64,000 nt of DNA from Rufibacter sp. XAAS-G3-1 (GCF_013623775.1 NZ_JABFAM010000009.1:1-64000), one strand, 5' to 3'; positions 8,382-17,534 are shown, numbered from the stretch's first letter. The notes: generated by a model from the letters alone, not told the origin. Program-made: numbers and translations.

Positions 8382-10052
8382 ATGAGATATACGACTAAAT
8401 GGGCAGGTGTCTCTGCTCTTTTTCTGTTAGGCTTACTACCGGCTGCCCAGGCCCAGACAGGTTGGGGCGAAGGCAACAAACTGGAAAGCACCGAGATTGT
8501 AGTGGAGAAGAACCGCACCCTTGAGTTACCAGAGGCGAACCGCAATTTCCAGAAATTCTTGATTCAGCCACCCACCTTGGCAGACCGTAAGGTGACGTAC
8601 CGCTTCAATGAGTACCGCTTGCCCGAGCATTACATTAACCTACCCATGAAAGTGTTGACCATTCAGCAGGAGGAACTCTCCAAGCTGTATGGCAACTATG
8701 TGAAAGCCGGTATCGGGAATTATGGTACGGTGTACGCCAAAGGCTACTTCCATAACAAACGCAGCGATAAGTCATCTTTTGGGGCCCAGGTGGGGCATAT
8801 CTCCTCGGCCCATGGCCCGGTGGAGCATTCCGGCTCGGCCAACAGCTATGTGCAGGCAAACGGCGACTTGTACTATGGCCCTATTACCATAGGCGGGCGG
8901 GTAAAGTATGACCGTGACCAGACCTATTTCTACGGCCGTCACAATGTTGTCGAATTTGACGAAGACGCTATCAAACAGGTATATAACCGCTTTGCGGTAG
9001 AGGGACACTTGAATAATCTCTCAGATGCCAAGAACCCGTTCCATTATGATGGCAAAGTGGGCCTGAACTACACCAATGACAACTACAACGCCAAGGAAAC
9101 CCATCTCTTCGGCAGTGTGGAAACCAATTACGCGCTCAGCGATGTGTCTAAGGTGGTGGTAAACCTAGACCTGGCGTACACTAACCTGAATGACGCGGAA
9201 TCTTATGGCCGTGGCTTATTCAAGGTTCGTCCGGCCTACGCGTTGCAGATGGACAAACTAGGGCTGCTCTTGGGGGCTACCATCGCGTACACCGGCGACA
9301 CCATCAATGATGCCCGTAAATTCAACATCTACCCAGCATTGGAAGCTAACTACCAGGTCATTCAGGATAAACTGTCCGTATTTGTAGGGGCAGGTGGTGA
9401 TTTGCAGCGCACCACCTTGTATTCCTTAAGCAAGGAAAACCCCTGGCTAAACCAGAACCTGCAAATTGCCGATGTCAACAAAGGCCTGGAAGTCTACGGC
9501 GGCGTGAATGGAAGCATCAGCAAGTATGTGCAGTTCACGGGCCGGGTAGCCCTCCAGAATTACCGCAACCTGTATTTCTACAACAACTCGGTAGCAGATT
9601 CTTCTAAGTTTGACCTCGTGTATGATAACGGGGTCACCAAGGTGTTCCAGTTTTTCGGGCAATTGACATTTAACCAGTCAGAAGATTTAAGGCTGGGGTT
9701 AAAGGCCGAAAGCAACAAATACACAACAGCCTCGCTGCGTGAGGCTTTCCACCGGCCCAGCATGGTGGCAACCGCCTTTGCCTCATATAATCTTTCTGAC
9801 AAGATTCTCTTGAACAGTGAACTTTACTATATTAGCAGTTCGTTCGGGGAAATAACCCGTACAGATGGTACTACCGTGTTGCGCGAAACAGATACTGTGG
9901 TAGATCTTAATCTGAAAGGCGATTACCGCTTTTCACCAAGATTTTCTGCGTTTCTGATGGGCAATAACCTGTTGGGCAGCAAATACCAACGTTTCGTGAA
10001 TTATCCTACCCAAGGAATTTCCTTTATTGGTGGGGTTACCTATTCATTCTAA
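8382..10052 (+). CDS. Outer-membrane beta-barrel protein (TonB-receptor barrel-like)
   Basis: 556 residues from the ATG at 8382; an in-frame upstream ATG at 8343 overlaps the preceding gene and would spoil the signal peptide (residues 1-24, ending QAQ). The body is made of alternating amphipathic strands typical of a barrel, with aromatic girdle residues and a terminal strand ending in YSF, the C-terminal phenylalanine signature of outer-membrane proteins. The barrel resembles TonB-dependent receptors, but no plug domain or TonB box is recognisable, so import through a gated plug is doubtful. Second gene of the cluster, six bases before the SPOR gene. Confidence 0.75.
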   Translation: MRYTTKWAGVSALFLLGLLPAAQAQTGWGEGNKLESTEIVVEKNRTLELPEANRNFQKFLIQPPTLADRKVTYRFNEYRLPEHYINLPMKVLTIQQEELSKLYGNYVKAGIGNYGTVYAKGYFHNKRSDKSSFGAQVGHISSAHGPVEHSGSANSYVQANGDLYYGPITIGGRVKYDRDQTYFYGRHNVVEFDEDAIKQVYNRFAVEGHLNNLSDAKNPFHYDGKVGLNYTNDNYNAKETHLFGSVETNYALSDVSKVVVNLDLAYTNLNDAESYGRGLFKVRPAYALQMDKLGLLLGATIAYTGDTINDARKFNIYPALEANYQVIQDKLSVFVGAGGDLQRTTLYSLSKENPWLNQNLQIADVNKGLEVYGGVNGSISKYVQFTGRVALQNYRNLYFYNNSVADSSKFDLVYDNGVTKVFQFFGQLTFNQSEDLRLGLKAESNKYTTASLREAFHRPSMVATAFASYNLSDKILLNSELYYISSSFGEITRTDGTTVLRETDTVVDLNLKGDYRFSPRFSAFLMGNNLLGSKYQRFVNYPTQGISFIGGVTYSF

Positions 10053-10058
10053 GTAAGT

Positions 10059-11255
10059 ATGGTTCAAAGCCACATAAAATCACTGCTGTATACGTATGAC
10101 TGCGTCATCATCCCCAACTTTGGGGGCTTGATCACGCATTACGTACCTGCCAAAATCCATCCGGTGAAACACATGTTTTCTCCGCCTTCTAAACGGGTTG
10201 CCTTCAATGAGCAACTGAAGGTGAACGATGGACTCCTGATCTCCACGCTGGCCCAAAAGCAGAAATGGCCCATGCCACAGGCGCAATTGGCAGTAGCAGA
10301 GTTTGTGTTAGAATTGAAAGACCAACTCAGAACGCAGCACCGCTTTGAACTGCAGGACGTGGGCGTGTTCCGCTACAATGCAGAGCACAAGCTGGTATTT
10401 GAGAACCTGGAGAACGACAACTTCCTGGAGCAGGCCTTTGGGTTACCAGAGTTGGTGGCGAAACCGATTGCCGGCAAAGAGACCTTAATCCTGAGAGGCA
10501 AATACCAGGATCAGGCTGCCCAAGTCACAGAAGGTAAAAAAGCCGGAAGCCGTTTCCGTAAACTGTACCGGGTGGGCGCCAGTCTGGTGATTGGCTGTTT
10601 GTCGGTATCCGCCATTTACCTGCTTTCGCTGCAAAGCGACGTAGCCTTGAGCTCCTTGAACCCGGTGACTCTGTTAACCGGTTCAGAAAACCCCGCTTCT
10701 GCTAGCCAGGAAACCACGCAAGCACCTGAGGTAGATGCGTTTGAGCAAGCTCAGTTAACGGAACAATACAGATCTGCTTTACCAGTAGAGCCCTCCATTG
10801 AAGCAGAACTAGCCATTGAAGACTCGCTTTTGGCCTCTTTTCCAAAAACCGGCCCCGAAACGGCGGGAGTGGAGACAAAAAACCAGGAAGCACCAGTTAA
10901 AGTAGAAGATGAAGTTAAAATAGCAGTGGCTGAACCGGCTGTAGATGCGGTAGAGAAACCAGTTGCTGCTAAAGCCATTGAGAAAGCAACAGCTGACAAA
11001 ACCGCTACAATTAAACGCAAGACAGGCCGTTTCTACATTATTATGGGCGTGTTTGACAATTCAAATGGCTACGCGACCATGAACCAGAAACGTCTTCAGA
11101 AGAAAGGGTTCCAAGCGAAGATTATTACCTCCATCTATGACACCAAGCGGCAACGCGTTTCAGTAGCAGACTTTGCCTCTGAGGCCGAGGCCTTCGCAGC
11201 TCTACCGGCGTTGCGCTCTAAAATCAGCAATGAACTTTGGGTATATAACTATTAA
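10059..11255 (+). CDS. HU-CCDC81 and SPOR domain-containing membrane protein
   Basis: 398 residues. Residues 1-130 form two HU-like (CCDC81-type) subdomains with the signature YDCVIIPNFGGLITHYVPA and the following QDVGVF. A single transmembrane helix is at about 172-191, then a long acidic/alanine-rich linker (195-315), and a SPOR domain at about 322-398 (FYIIMGVFDNSNGYATMNQK), which in other proteins binds denuded septal peptidoglycan. The topology places the HU-like half in the cytoplasm and SPOR in the periplasm, so it could link chromosome or division proteins to the wall. The linker contains a palindrome resembling family P at 10825-10862 (residues 257-268). Lies in the envelope cluster, two bases before exbB. 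Confidence 0.9.
   Translation: MVQSHIKSLLYTYDCVIIPNFGGLITHYVPAKIHPVKHMFSPPSKRVAFNEQLKVNDGLLISTLAQKQKWPMPQAQLAVAEFVLELKDQLRTQHRFELQDVGVFRYNAEHKLVFENLENDNFLEQAFGLPELVAKPIAGKETLILRGKYQDQAAQVTEGKKAGSRFRKLYRVGASLVIGCLSVSAIYLLSLQSDVALSSLNPVTLLTGSENPASASQETTQAPEVDAFEQAQLTEQYRSALPVEPSIEAELAIEDSLLASFPKTGPETAGVETKNQEAPVKVEDEVKIAVAEPAVDAVEKPVAAKAIEKATADKTATIKRKTGRFYIIMGVFDNSNGYATMNQKRLQKKGFQAKIITSIYDTKRQRVSVADFASEAEAFAALPALRSKISNELWVYNY
10825..10862. repeat. P-like palindrome inside the SPOR gene
   Basis: CGCTTTTGGCC, TCTTTTCCAAAAA and GGCCCCGAAACG form an imperfect nested palindrome of the P layout. It is translated in the disordered linker as LLASFPKTGPET. Confidence 0.4.
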
Positions 11256-11256
11256 C

Positions 11257-11964
11257 ATGAACGCTTTTCTGCTCCAGATTACCACATCAGCACCCGTAGA
11301 CACACTGGCTAATGCAGCAGCTGCCGCAGAACCCACCACAGAAACTGTTTCCCTTTTAGACCTCACCCTGGCCGGTGGGTGGGCCATGATCCCTTTGGCA
11401 GCCTTGTCCCTGGTGGCCATCTACATTTTTGTGGAGCGTTTTCTCACCATCAAGAAAGCTTCTAAAAACCCTTCAGACTTCCTGGGCAGGCTCAAGTCCC
11501 TGGTGATTGCCGGTGACGTGCAGGGTGCGCGCATGCTCTGCGCCCAAACCAATTCACCTATTTCCCGCATGTTGGAGAAAGGCATTTCCCGCATCGGGCA
11601 GCCTTTGAAGAGCATTGAGGCCTCCATTGAAAACGTAGGTAAAATAGAAATCGCCCGCCTGGAGAAAAACCTGTCAGGTTTGGCTACCGTGGCCGGAGCG
11701 GCTCCAATGCTTGGGTTCTTGGGAACGGTGACGGGTATGATTGGCGCGTTTATTGCCATTGCCCAGGCAGAAGGCTCCATCAGCCCCAAATTGCTCTCTG
11801 GGGGTATCTATGAAGCAATGGTGACCACGGCCGCTGGCCTGATTATTGGTTTACCGGCGTATGTGGGCTATAACTACCTGGTTTCTGAGATTGACAGCAT
11901 TGTGCACGACATGGAGCACAGTTCCATTGAGTTCATTGATTTATTACAGGAGCCGCAAGCCTAA
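11257..11964 (+). CDS. exbB: ExbB/TolQ/MotA-type proton channel
   Basis: 235 residues from the ATG at 11257; the longer in-frame start at 11173 overlaps the SPOR gene and is unlikely. Three transmembrane helices are visible: GGWAMIPLAALSLVAIYIF near residues 38-60, then a pair around AGAAPMLGFLGTVTGMIGAF and the final TTAAGLIIGLPAYVGYNYLV, with the conserved GTV.GM and TTA.GL.IG.P motifs that line the proton path. With ExbD it uses the proton motive force across the inner membrane to energise the TonB-like protein encoded two genes downstream. Gene stop overlaps the next start by one base (TAATG). Confidence 0.93.
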   Translation: MNAFLLQITTSAPVDTLANAAAAAEPTTETVSLLDLTLAGGWAMIPLAALSLVAIYIFVERFLTIKKASKNPSDFLGRLKSLVIAGDVQGARMLCAQTNSPISRMLEKGISRIGQPLKSIEASIENVGKIEIARLEKNLSGLATVAGAAPMLGFLGTVTGMIGAFIAIAQAEGSISPKLLSGGIYEAMVTTAAGLIIGLPAYVGYNYLVSEIDSIVHDMEHSSIEFIDLLQEPQA

Positions 11965-12365
11965 TGAATTTACGTTCCAAAAATAGGATCAGTGCCGAGT
12001 TCAGCATGTCGTCCATGACAGATATTATCTTTCTGTTGTTGATCTTCTTCATGCTGACCTCCAACTTTGTCACCCCCACTGCCTTGCCGGTAAACTTACC
12101 GTCCAGCACCAAAGGCAGCATTGTCATGCAAAAGGTGAGCGTGACGGTTACCGCAGACCTCAAATATTACGTAAACGATAGACAAACCAACCTTGAGGGA
12201 CTGCAACCGCTTTTAGCGCAAGCCTTGGGCGGCGCCGAAGAAGGCATGGGAGTGGTAGTCCTCAATGTAGACAAAAGCGTTCCAGTAGAGTATCTAGTGA
12301 AAGTGGGCAGTATTGCCAATGACTTAAAGGCGAAGGTATCTATTGCCACCATTGCAACAGAATAA
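11964..12365 (+). CDS. exbD: ExbD/TolR family protein
   Basis: 133 residues: short cytoplasmic N-terminus, one transmembrane helix (about 16-36) preceded by SMTDIIFLLLIFFML, where the aspartate is the conserved protonatable residue of ExbD/TolR, then a periplasmic dimerisation domain ending with the characteristic VEYLVKVGSIANDL pattern. Partner of the ExbB-like protein. Translationally coupled to it through TAATG, and followed four bases later by the TonB-like gene. Confidence 0.93.
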   Translation: MNLRSKNRISAEFSMSSMTDIIFLLLIFFMLTSNFVTPTALPVNLPSSTKGSIVMQKVSVTVTADLKYYVNDRQTNLEGLQPLLAQALGGAEEGMGVVVLNVDKSVPVEYLVKVGSIANDLKAKVSIATIATE

Positions 12366-12369
12366 CAAC

Positions 12370-13218
12370 ATGATTGCCTTAACACAGGAAGAAGAAAAAA
12401 ACAAACGCATTGCCATGGGCGTGAGCCTAGCGGTACACGTGCTGCTGTTGCTTTTCCTTTTCTACTTTCTGGCCTGGAAAGCGCCAGACCCGGAGCTAGA
12501 TCAATTAGGGGGAATTGAAATGTCCTTTGGGACGACGGAGACCGGGAGCGGGGAGGTGCATAGCCGAGCCGAGCCAAATCCTTCTCCCAACACCGAGGAC
12601 AGCCAACCGGCTGCTACCGCACCCAAAGTAACCCCAACTCCACAACCACAGCCCCAACCCGTAGAAGTGGTGAAAGCAGACAAAGTGGTCACTACAACCA
12701 TGGAATCTCCGGTTTCGGTCAAAGAAGAGCCCAAGCCCAAAGTGGAAGAACAGCCCAAGGAAGTAGTTAAGAAAGTAGACAACCGTGCCTTGATGACGGG
12801 CAAAGCGAAAACAGGCGCGGGTAACGGAACCGCCGGAACCAGCAACCGACCTACCGGAAACAACAACGGAGACGAAGGAACCGTAGGAGACAAGGGAAAC
12901 CCGGCTGGTATTTACCCGGGTAAGTCGAACGGGAAAGGCGGCAGCGGCGGCGGTTCCCTGAACATGCCCGGATGGCGGTATGACATCGCCCCTAAACCCG
13001 ATCCGTATGATAATGAAAGCGGCAGAGTCGTTTTCCGGATTAAGATAGATGCGAACGGCGAACTGGTAAACCTGGAAGTAGTGGAGAGCAACGTAAGCCC
13101 CCAGGTAGTCAACTGGTACAAGAACGAAGTAAGAAAAACCTCCTTCAGCCGTACCAACAATGCCGCTTCCAGCGCCGGTGCCACCGGAACCATCACCTTT
13201 ATCATAAGAGCCAATTAA
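12370..13218 (+). CDS. TonB-like energy transducer
   Basis: 282 residues from the ATG at 12370 (an upstream ATG at 12343 lies inside exbD). A cytoplasmic stub is followed by one membrane anchor (about residues 16-36, MGVSLAVHVLLLLFLFYFL), with the SxxxH-type histidine that TonB proteins use to couple to ExbB/D. A long proline/lysine-rich periplasmic spacer (about 55-130) and a glycine-rich stretch (140-200) lead to a compact C-terminal domain (GRVVFRIKIDANGELVNLEV...) of TonB/TolA type. The dedicated ExbB/ExbD pair upstream suggests that this set acts as a unit, either as a Ton system or as a Tol-like envelope motor. Confidence 0.8.
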   Translation: MIALTQEEEKNKRIAMGVSLAVHVLLLLFLFYFLAWKAPDPELDQLGGIEMSFGTTETGSGEVHSRAEPNPSPNTEDSQPAATAPKVTPTPQPQPQPVEVVKADKVVTTTMESPVSVKEEPKPKVEEQPKEVVKKVDNRALMTGKAKTGAGNGTAGTSNRPTGNNNGDEGTVGDKGNPAGIYPGKSNGKGGSGGGSLNMPGWRYDIAPKPDPYDNESGRVVFRIKIDANGELVNLEVVESNVSPQVVNWYKNEVRKTSFSRTNNAASSAGATGTITFIIRAN

Positions 13219-13229
13219 AGACGACCTTC

Positions 13230-14522
13230 GTGACGTACGAACAAGCCTTAGACTACCTATACCAGCAGTTGCCGATGTTTCACCGCATCGGCAACGCTGC
13301 TTTTAAGAAAAGCCTGGACAACATTCTGGCGCTTACCGCAGCCTTGGATAACCCACAACACAAATTCAAGACCGTGCACGTGGGCGGCACCAATGGCAAA
13401 GGCAGTTCCTCTTCCATGTTGGCCGCCGTACTACAAGCCGCCGGATACAAAACGGGTCTTTACACCTCGCCGCACCTGAAGGAGTTCACCGAGCGCATCA
13501 GGGTGAACGGAGAGATGATTTCCCGCGAGAAAGTAGCTTCGTTTACCCAGCAACACCAAGCCCTGTTTGAGGAGGTGAAACCTTCCTTCTTTGAGATGAC
13601 CGTTGCCCTGGCCTTTGACTATTTTGTAGAGGAACAGGTAGACATTGCCATCATTGAAGTAGGCCTGGGTGGCCGCCTTGACTCTACCAACATCATTACG
13701 CCGCTGGTCTCCCTCATCACCAACATCGGCTTAGATCACCAGGCATTGCTGGGGAATACGGTACAGGAGATTGCCGCAGAAAAAGCCGGTATCATCAAAC
13801 CCGGGGTACCGGCCGTCATCAGTACTACCCAACCCACGGTTTCGGCCATCTTTGAAGAAAAGAGCCTAGAAACGGAAAGCCCCCTCATTTTTGCAGATCA
13901 AACGTATAGAATTGAGTTTCTGGAAACCCAAGGATTGTCTTCTTTATACGCTGTTTACAAAGGAGATAGCCTGTACTTAGCTCAACTGGAACTTTCACTG
14001 CTTGGCAGCTACCAGCGCCATAACTTGCCTGGAGTACTAGCTACCGTAGAAGAACTGAACGAAAAAAGCTTTCACCTGACAGAAGAACACCTAAGGGAAG
14101 GGTTAAGGAACGTGCAAGCTTTCACTGGTTTAAAGGGTCGCTGGCAGATTTTAGGGCAAAATCCCTTAACCATCTGTGACACTGGGCACAACATTGACGG
14201 GTTGCGTGAAGTGGTAAAGCAACTCTTGGCTCTTCAGCCAAAGCGGGTACATTTCGTTTTTGGGGCGGTAAATGACAAAGACATCCAAAGTGTGCTGCGC
14301 CTGCTGCCAGTCAGTTACCGGTACTATTTCTGCGAAGCCCAGATTCCCAGGGCACTACCGGTGCAGAAACTATGGGAAGAGGCGCAATATGCCGGACTGA
14401 AAGGGGCCGCGTACCCCACCGTGGAGGACGCCCTCTTAGCCGCCAAAGCCTTTGCCCAGGAAGATGAGGTAATTTTCATTGGGGGTAGTACCTTTGTGGT
14501 GGCGGAAATACCCGAACTATAA
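13230..14522 (+). CDS. folC: Folylpolyglutamate synthase / dihydrofolate synthase
   Basis: 430 residues. ATP-dependent Mur-ligase-like enzyme that adds glutamate to dihydropteroate and/or folates. The P-loop GGTNGKGS lies at 52-59, followed by the GLYTSPHL and ERIRVNG signatures and the central DIAIIEVGLGGRLDSTN motif; the C-terminal ligase domain carries DTGHNIDGL. Start is GTG at 13230; no upstream ATG in frame fits the 11-base gap after the TonB-like gene. It is the second-to-last gene of the long 5.3-15.2 kb directon, four bases upstream of trmB. Confidence 0.92.
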   Translation: MTYEQALDYLYQQLPMFHRIGNAAFKKSLDNILALTAALDNPQHKFKTVHVGGTNGKGSSSSMLAAVLQAAGYKTGLYTSPHLKEFTERIRVNGEMISREKVASFTQQHQALFEEVKPSFFEMTVALAFDYFVEEQVDIAIIEVGLGGRLDSTNIITPLVSLITNIGLDHQALLGNTVQEIAAEKAGIIKPGVPAVISTTQPTVSAIFEEKSLETESPLIFADQTYRIEFLETQGLSSLYAVYKGDSLYLAQLELSLLGSYQRHNLPGVLATVEELNEKSFHLTEEHLREGLRNVQAFTGLKGRWQILGQNPLTICDTGHNIDGLREVVKQLLALQPKRVHFVFGAVNDKDIQSVLRLLPVSYRYYFCEAQIPRALPVQKLWEEAQYAGLKGAAYPTVEDALLAAKAFAQEDEVIFIGGSTFVVAEIPEL

Positions 14523-14525
14523 TTA

Positions 14526-15179
14526 ATGGGCAGAGGAAAACTAGAGAAATTTGCAGTAAACGCCACCCGGGCAAACGTGGTGGAACCAGGTAAAGATAAT
14601 TTTGAGAAACTGAAGGGGCACTGGAACCGCGACTTCTTTCTGAAGGAGCAGCCCTTGATTCTGGAAGTGGGGTGCGGCAAAGGCGAATATACCGTGGGTA
14701 TGGCGCAGATGTACCCCAATAAGAATTACATCGGGATTGACATCAAAGGAAACCGTATCTGGAAGGGGAGTTCCCTCGCCGAAGAGGCTGGTTTGTACAA
14801 CGTGGGCTTTCTTCGCATTTTCCTGGAGAACCTTGATCAGCACTTTGGTGAGAAGGAGGTAGACGAAATCTGGATCACCTTCCCCGACCCGCAACCCCGC
14901 AAACGAGACATCAAACGCCGGCTAACGTCGCCTCGTTTCCTGAAGATGTACGAACGCATCCTCAAACCTGGCGGCAAGCTGCATCTTAAAACGGATAGCG
15001 AACTTTTGTTTGATTACTCCCTGGAAGTGCTACAAGAACGTAGTTCGTCTAATCTGCTGTATACAAAAGATCTGTATGAATCAGACCTCCAGAAACACAC
15101 CATGGGCATATACACAACGTTCGAGAAAAAGTATCTTGATCTGGGGGTACCCATCAAGTACTTACAGTTAACGGTGTAA
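14526..15179 (+). CDS. trmB: tRNA (guanine-N7-)-methyltransferase
   Basis: 217 residues. SAM-dependent enzyme making m7G46 in the tRNA variable loop. Motif I is LEVGCGKGEYT (about 47-57), followed by NYIGIDIKGNRIW, the acidic EIWITFPDPQPRKRDIKRRLT catalytic segment and PGGKLHLKTDSELLF. Length and order of motifs are those of TrmB. It closes the directon; the gap downstream holds a family M element. Confidence 0.95.
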   Translation: MGRGKLEKFAVNATRANVVEPGKDNFEKLKGHWNRDFFLKEQPLILEVGCGKGEYTVGMAQMYPNKNYIGIDIKGNRIWKGSSLAEEAGLYNVGFLRIFLENLDQHFGEKEVDEIWITFPDPQPRKRDIKRRLTSPRFLKMYERILKPGGKLHLKTDSELLFDYSLEVLQERSSSNLLYTKDLYESDLQKHTMGIYTTFEKKYLDLGVPIKYLQLTV

Positions 15180-15278
15180 TGTGCTATTTTGACAATGAAC
15201 CTGTTTAGTAAAGCCGAACCAATCGTACGGACACAAGCAGATGCTTGCGCCAGGAGGTATATCAGCAGTTCTGGAAGA

Positions 15279-15437
15279 TAAGTACGGAGAAAGAATTACC
15301 TTATACTATTTGTTTTCCTGAAAGGATCTTGTGGGCAAACTAGAATAGCTTTGATGGAGCGCGACTGCCGTTTGCAACCAAGATCCTTGCAGGAGGACAA
15401 CAAGAAAGCAGTCAAACTTATTTTGTCAGCGTACTTA
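15279..15437. repeat. Family M MITE-like element, full copy (159 bp)
   Basis: Outer inverted ends TAAGTACG (15279) and CGTACTTA (to 15437); inner inverted arms TTCCTGAAAGGATCTTG and CAAGATCCTTGCAGGA; internal segment GAATAGCTTTGATGGAGC. Same length and layout as the copy at 43124-43282. No coding capacity. The gene-free stretch 15180-15504 holds nothing else I can support. Confidence 0.85.
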
Positions 15438-15504
15438 CTTTATGTGATTGGGTAGAAGCCAAACCGAATACCGGCTTAGCACCTTATCAAATCAGCACAT
15501 TACA

Positions 15505-16125
15505 TCAATCTTCCAGTTGTTCAAAGATCTCTTCCAGCTCATCGAAGTTCTTGAAGCCGGGGCGGATTTCCTGACCGCCTTTGAGAGCAATGCCTGCGGG
15601 GTGGATTTTGTCTAAAGCTTGGCGGGTGTTTTCTTTCGTGAGCCCGAAGCCCAGTAGAATAGAGTACTTTTTAGACATATCGCGGAGCAAACGGAGGTTG
15701 GTTTCGTCTATAGAAGTGAAATCTTCTGAGTCAATCAGGAAGTATTCTACGTGCTGGTGGTACGTTTCCAGGGTACTGATGAGGTTTTCCTCCACCGTGT
15801 CTTTGTCAATGAGCACGCGCAGGATAATAGGCAAGGGCAGATCATCCAGTTCCTCAATAAAGTAGAGGCTGTTCAACTGGAGCATGTCCACTTTATAGTC
15901 CAGCAGAAGCTCTTCCAGTTCCTGTGCCGGAATATCGGTCACTTCACCCACCAGTTTGACGCCCGAAACCCAACCCGATATTTCCTTGAATGCCTCTGGG
16001 GTAATGTACTGAGATTGGTTGGGCAGTAGGGAAAACCCAAGCATTTCCACGCCCATGCCGGCGCAGTAACGGGCATCACTTAGGTTAGAAATCTGGTTAA
16101 CGAGAACAATCGTATTAAGTGCCAT
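15505..16125 (-). CDS. TrpF-like (beta/alpha)8 protein lacking the usual catalytic Cys
   Basis: 206 residues with the overall pattern of phosphoribosylanthranilate isomerase: N-terminal strand, SDARYCAGMGVEMLGF, a DMLQLN strand, YFLIDSED, GLTKENTRQAL and the phosphate-binding GIALKGGQEIRPGFKN end. TrpF isomerises phosphoribosylanthranilate in tryptophan synthesis with a cysteine in the first strand (KICG motif) and an aspartate. Here the first strand reads VNQIS, so the cysteine and lysine are gone, while an aspartate in the LIDSED strand remains. It also stands outside any trp operon. It is probably a TrpF-family homologue with a changed activity; calling it TrpF outright would be unsafe. 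Confidence 0.65.
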   Translation of the reverse strand: MALNTIVLVNQISNLSDARYCAGMGVEMLGFSLLPNQSQYITPEAFKEISGWVSGVKLVGEVTDIPAQELEELLLDYKVDMLQLNSLYFIEELDDLPLPIILRVLIDKDTVEENLISTLETYHQHVEYFLIDSEDFTSIDETNLRLLRDMSKKYSILLGFGLTKENTRQALDKIHPAGIALKGGQEIRPGFKNFDELEEIFEQLED

Positions 16126-16352
16126 GCGGTTTTAAGCTTATTTTAAGTAAAACAGCCCAAAAACAGACGGTTTCACGGTTCAAAAGTAATCGGTTTCCCT
16201 TTTGTAGCCTACATAGACCTCATTTATTTACAGAATATAGCTTTCAAACGCAGACTTTCTTCTGCTAAACTTATTTTCTACGGATTGGGTTGGCAGAAAG
16301 ACCACCAGAAAGTGCCTGAGCTTCAATAAACGGTAAAGCGCGTTAAATTCGC

Positions 16353-16360
16353 TATCTTTG
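16353..16360 (+). promoter_or_regulatory. Candidate -7 box upstream of mnmA
   Basis: TATCTTTG matches TAnnTTTG, about 50 bases before the mnmA ATG. No clear TTTG -33 element accompanies it. Confidence 0.35.
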
Positions 16361-16410
16361 CGGCATTGTTTTTCGGCGGGACTGTGAATCCCGTTTCATC
16401 TTAGAAAAAA

Positions 16411-17517
16411 ATGAGTTCAAAAGGAAGAGTATTGGTCGCCATGAGTGGCGGCATAGATTCCTCGGTGGCAGCGGTATTGCTCCACGAGCAGGGATACGAA
16501 GTAGTGGGCATGACCATGAAAACGTGGGACTACGCCAGTGCCGGCGGAAGCAAAAAGGAAACCGGCTGCTGTAGCTTGGATTCCATCAATGACGCCCGCG
16601 ACATTGCGGTGCAGTTGGGTTTCCCGCACTATATTATTGACATCCGCGAAGAGTTCGGCGATTACGTGATAAACCACTTTACGGACGAGTACATTGCCGG
16701 TCGCACCCCAAACCCGTGCGTGCTTTGCAACACCCACATTAAATGGGACGCCTTGCTGCGCCGTGCCGATAAATTGGGCTGTGATTTTATTGCCACCGGG
16801 CATTACGCCAATATCCGTGAGGAGAACGGCCGCTTTGTGATTTCCAAAGGCAAAGACCACCACAAAGACCAGTCCTATGCGCTGTGGGGGATTTCACAGG
16901 AAAGCCTGAGCCGCACTATTTTTCCGCTGGGGCAACTGCATAAAACTGAAATCCGCCAGATGGCCACGGATCGCGGGTTTGATGCGCTGGTGAAGAAAGC
17001 CGAGAGCTACGAAATCTGCTTTATCCCAGACAATGACTACCGCGGCTTCCTGAAAAGGAGAGTTCCCACACTGCAAACCGAAGTGGCCGGCGGCGAGTTT
17101 GTGCTGGAAGACGGAACCGTAGTGGGCAAGCACGAAGGCTATCCGTTTTACACCATCGGGCAGCGGAAGGGCTTGGGCGTGGCCTTGGGCTACCCCGCGT
17201 TTGTAACCAGAATAGAGAAAGATACGAACCGAGTAATATTGGGGAATTACGAGCAACTTGCCAAAAACGGCATGAACGTGGGCAAACTGAGCATGGTGAA
17301 ATACGAGAACCTGCTGGGGCTTCCTACCGAAACCGTCACCAAGGTACGGTACAATGATTCCGGCACCGCCGCCACCATTGAGCAGGTGGGGGACAAAATG
17401 CTGGTGAAGTTCCATGCGGGCGTCAATGCCATTGCGCCGGGTCAGGCCGCCGTTTTCTACGAAGGAAACGACGTGATTGGCGGCGGCTGGATTGAGACCA
17501 GCTTTCTTGTAGACTAA
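16411..17517 (+). CDS. mnmA: tRNA-specific 2-thiouridylase
   Basis: 368 residues. Catalyses ATP- and sulfur-carrier-dependent thiolation of U34 in tRNA-Lys, Glu and Gln. The PP-loop SGGIDSS lies at 12-18. The two catalytic cysteines are Cys106 (NPCVLCN) and Cys203 (YEICFIPD); their spacing of 97 residues equals that of the E. coli enzyme (102/199). The GHYA motif at about 130-133 and the C-terminal beta-barrel (GQRKGLGVALG onward) are intact. A lipoprotein gene follows after 17 bases on the same strand. Confidence 0.96.
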   Translation: MSSKGRVLVAMSGGIDSSVAAVLLHEQGYEVVGMTMKTWDYASAGGSKKETGCCSLDSINDARDIAVQLGFPHYIIDIREEFGDYVINHFTDEYIAGRTPNPCVLCNTHIKWDALLRRADKLGCDFIATGHYANIREENGRFVISKGKDHHKDQSYALWGISQESLSRTIFPLGQLHKTEIRQMATDRGFDALVKKAESYEICFIPDNDYRGFLKRRVPTLQTEVAGGEFVLEDGTVVGKHEGYPFYTIGQRKGLGVALGYPAFVTRIEKDTNRVILGNYEQLAKNGMNVGKLSMVKYENLLGLPTETVTKVRYNDSGTAATIEQVGDKMLVKFHAGVNAIAPGQAAVFYEGNDVIGGGWIETSFLVD

Positions 17518-17534
17518 GTAGTTCAAAGGTATTT

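Noticed and set aside
15180-15278. Short frame of 28 codons after trmB (ATG at 15195)
   Set aside because: No conserved pattern, no amino-acid bias of a leader peptide and no regulated gene downstream on that strand.
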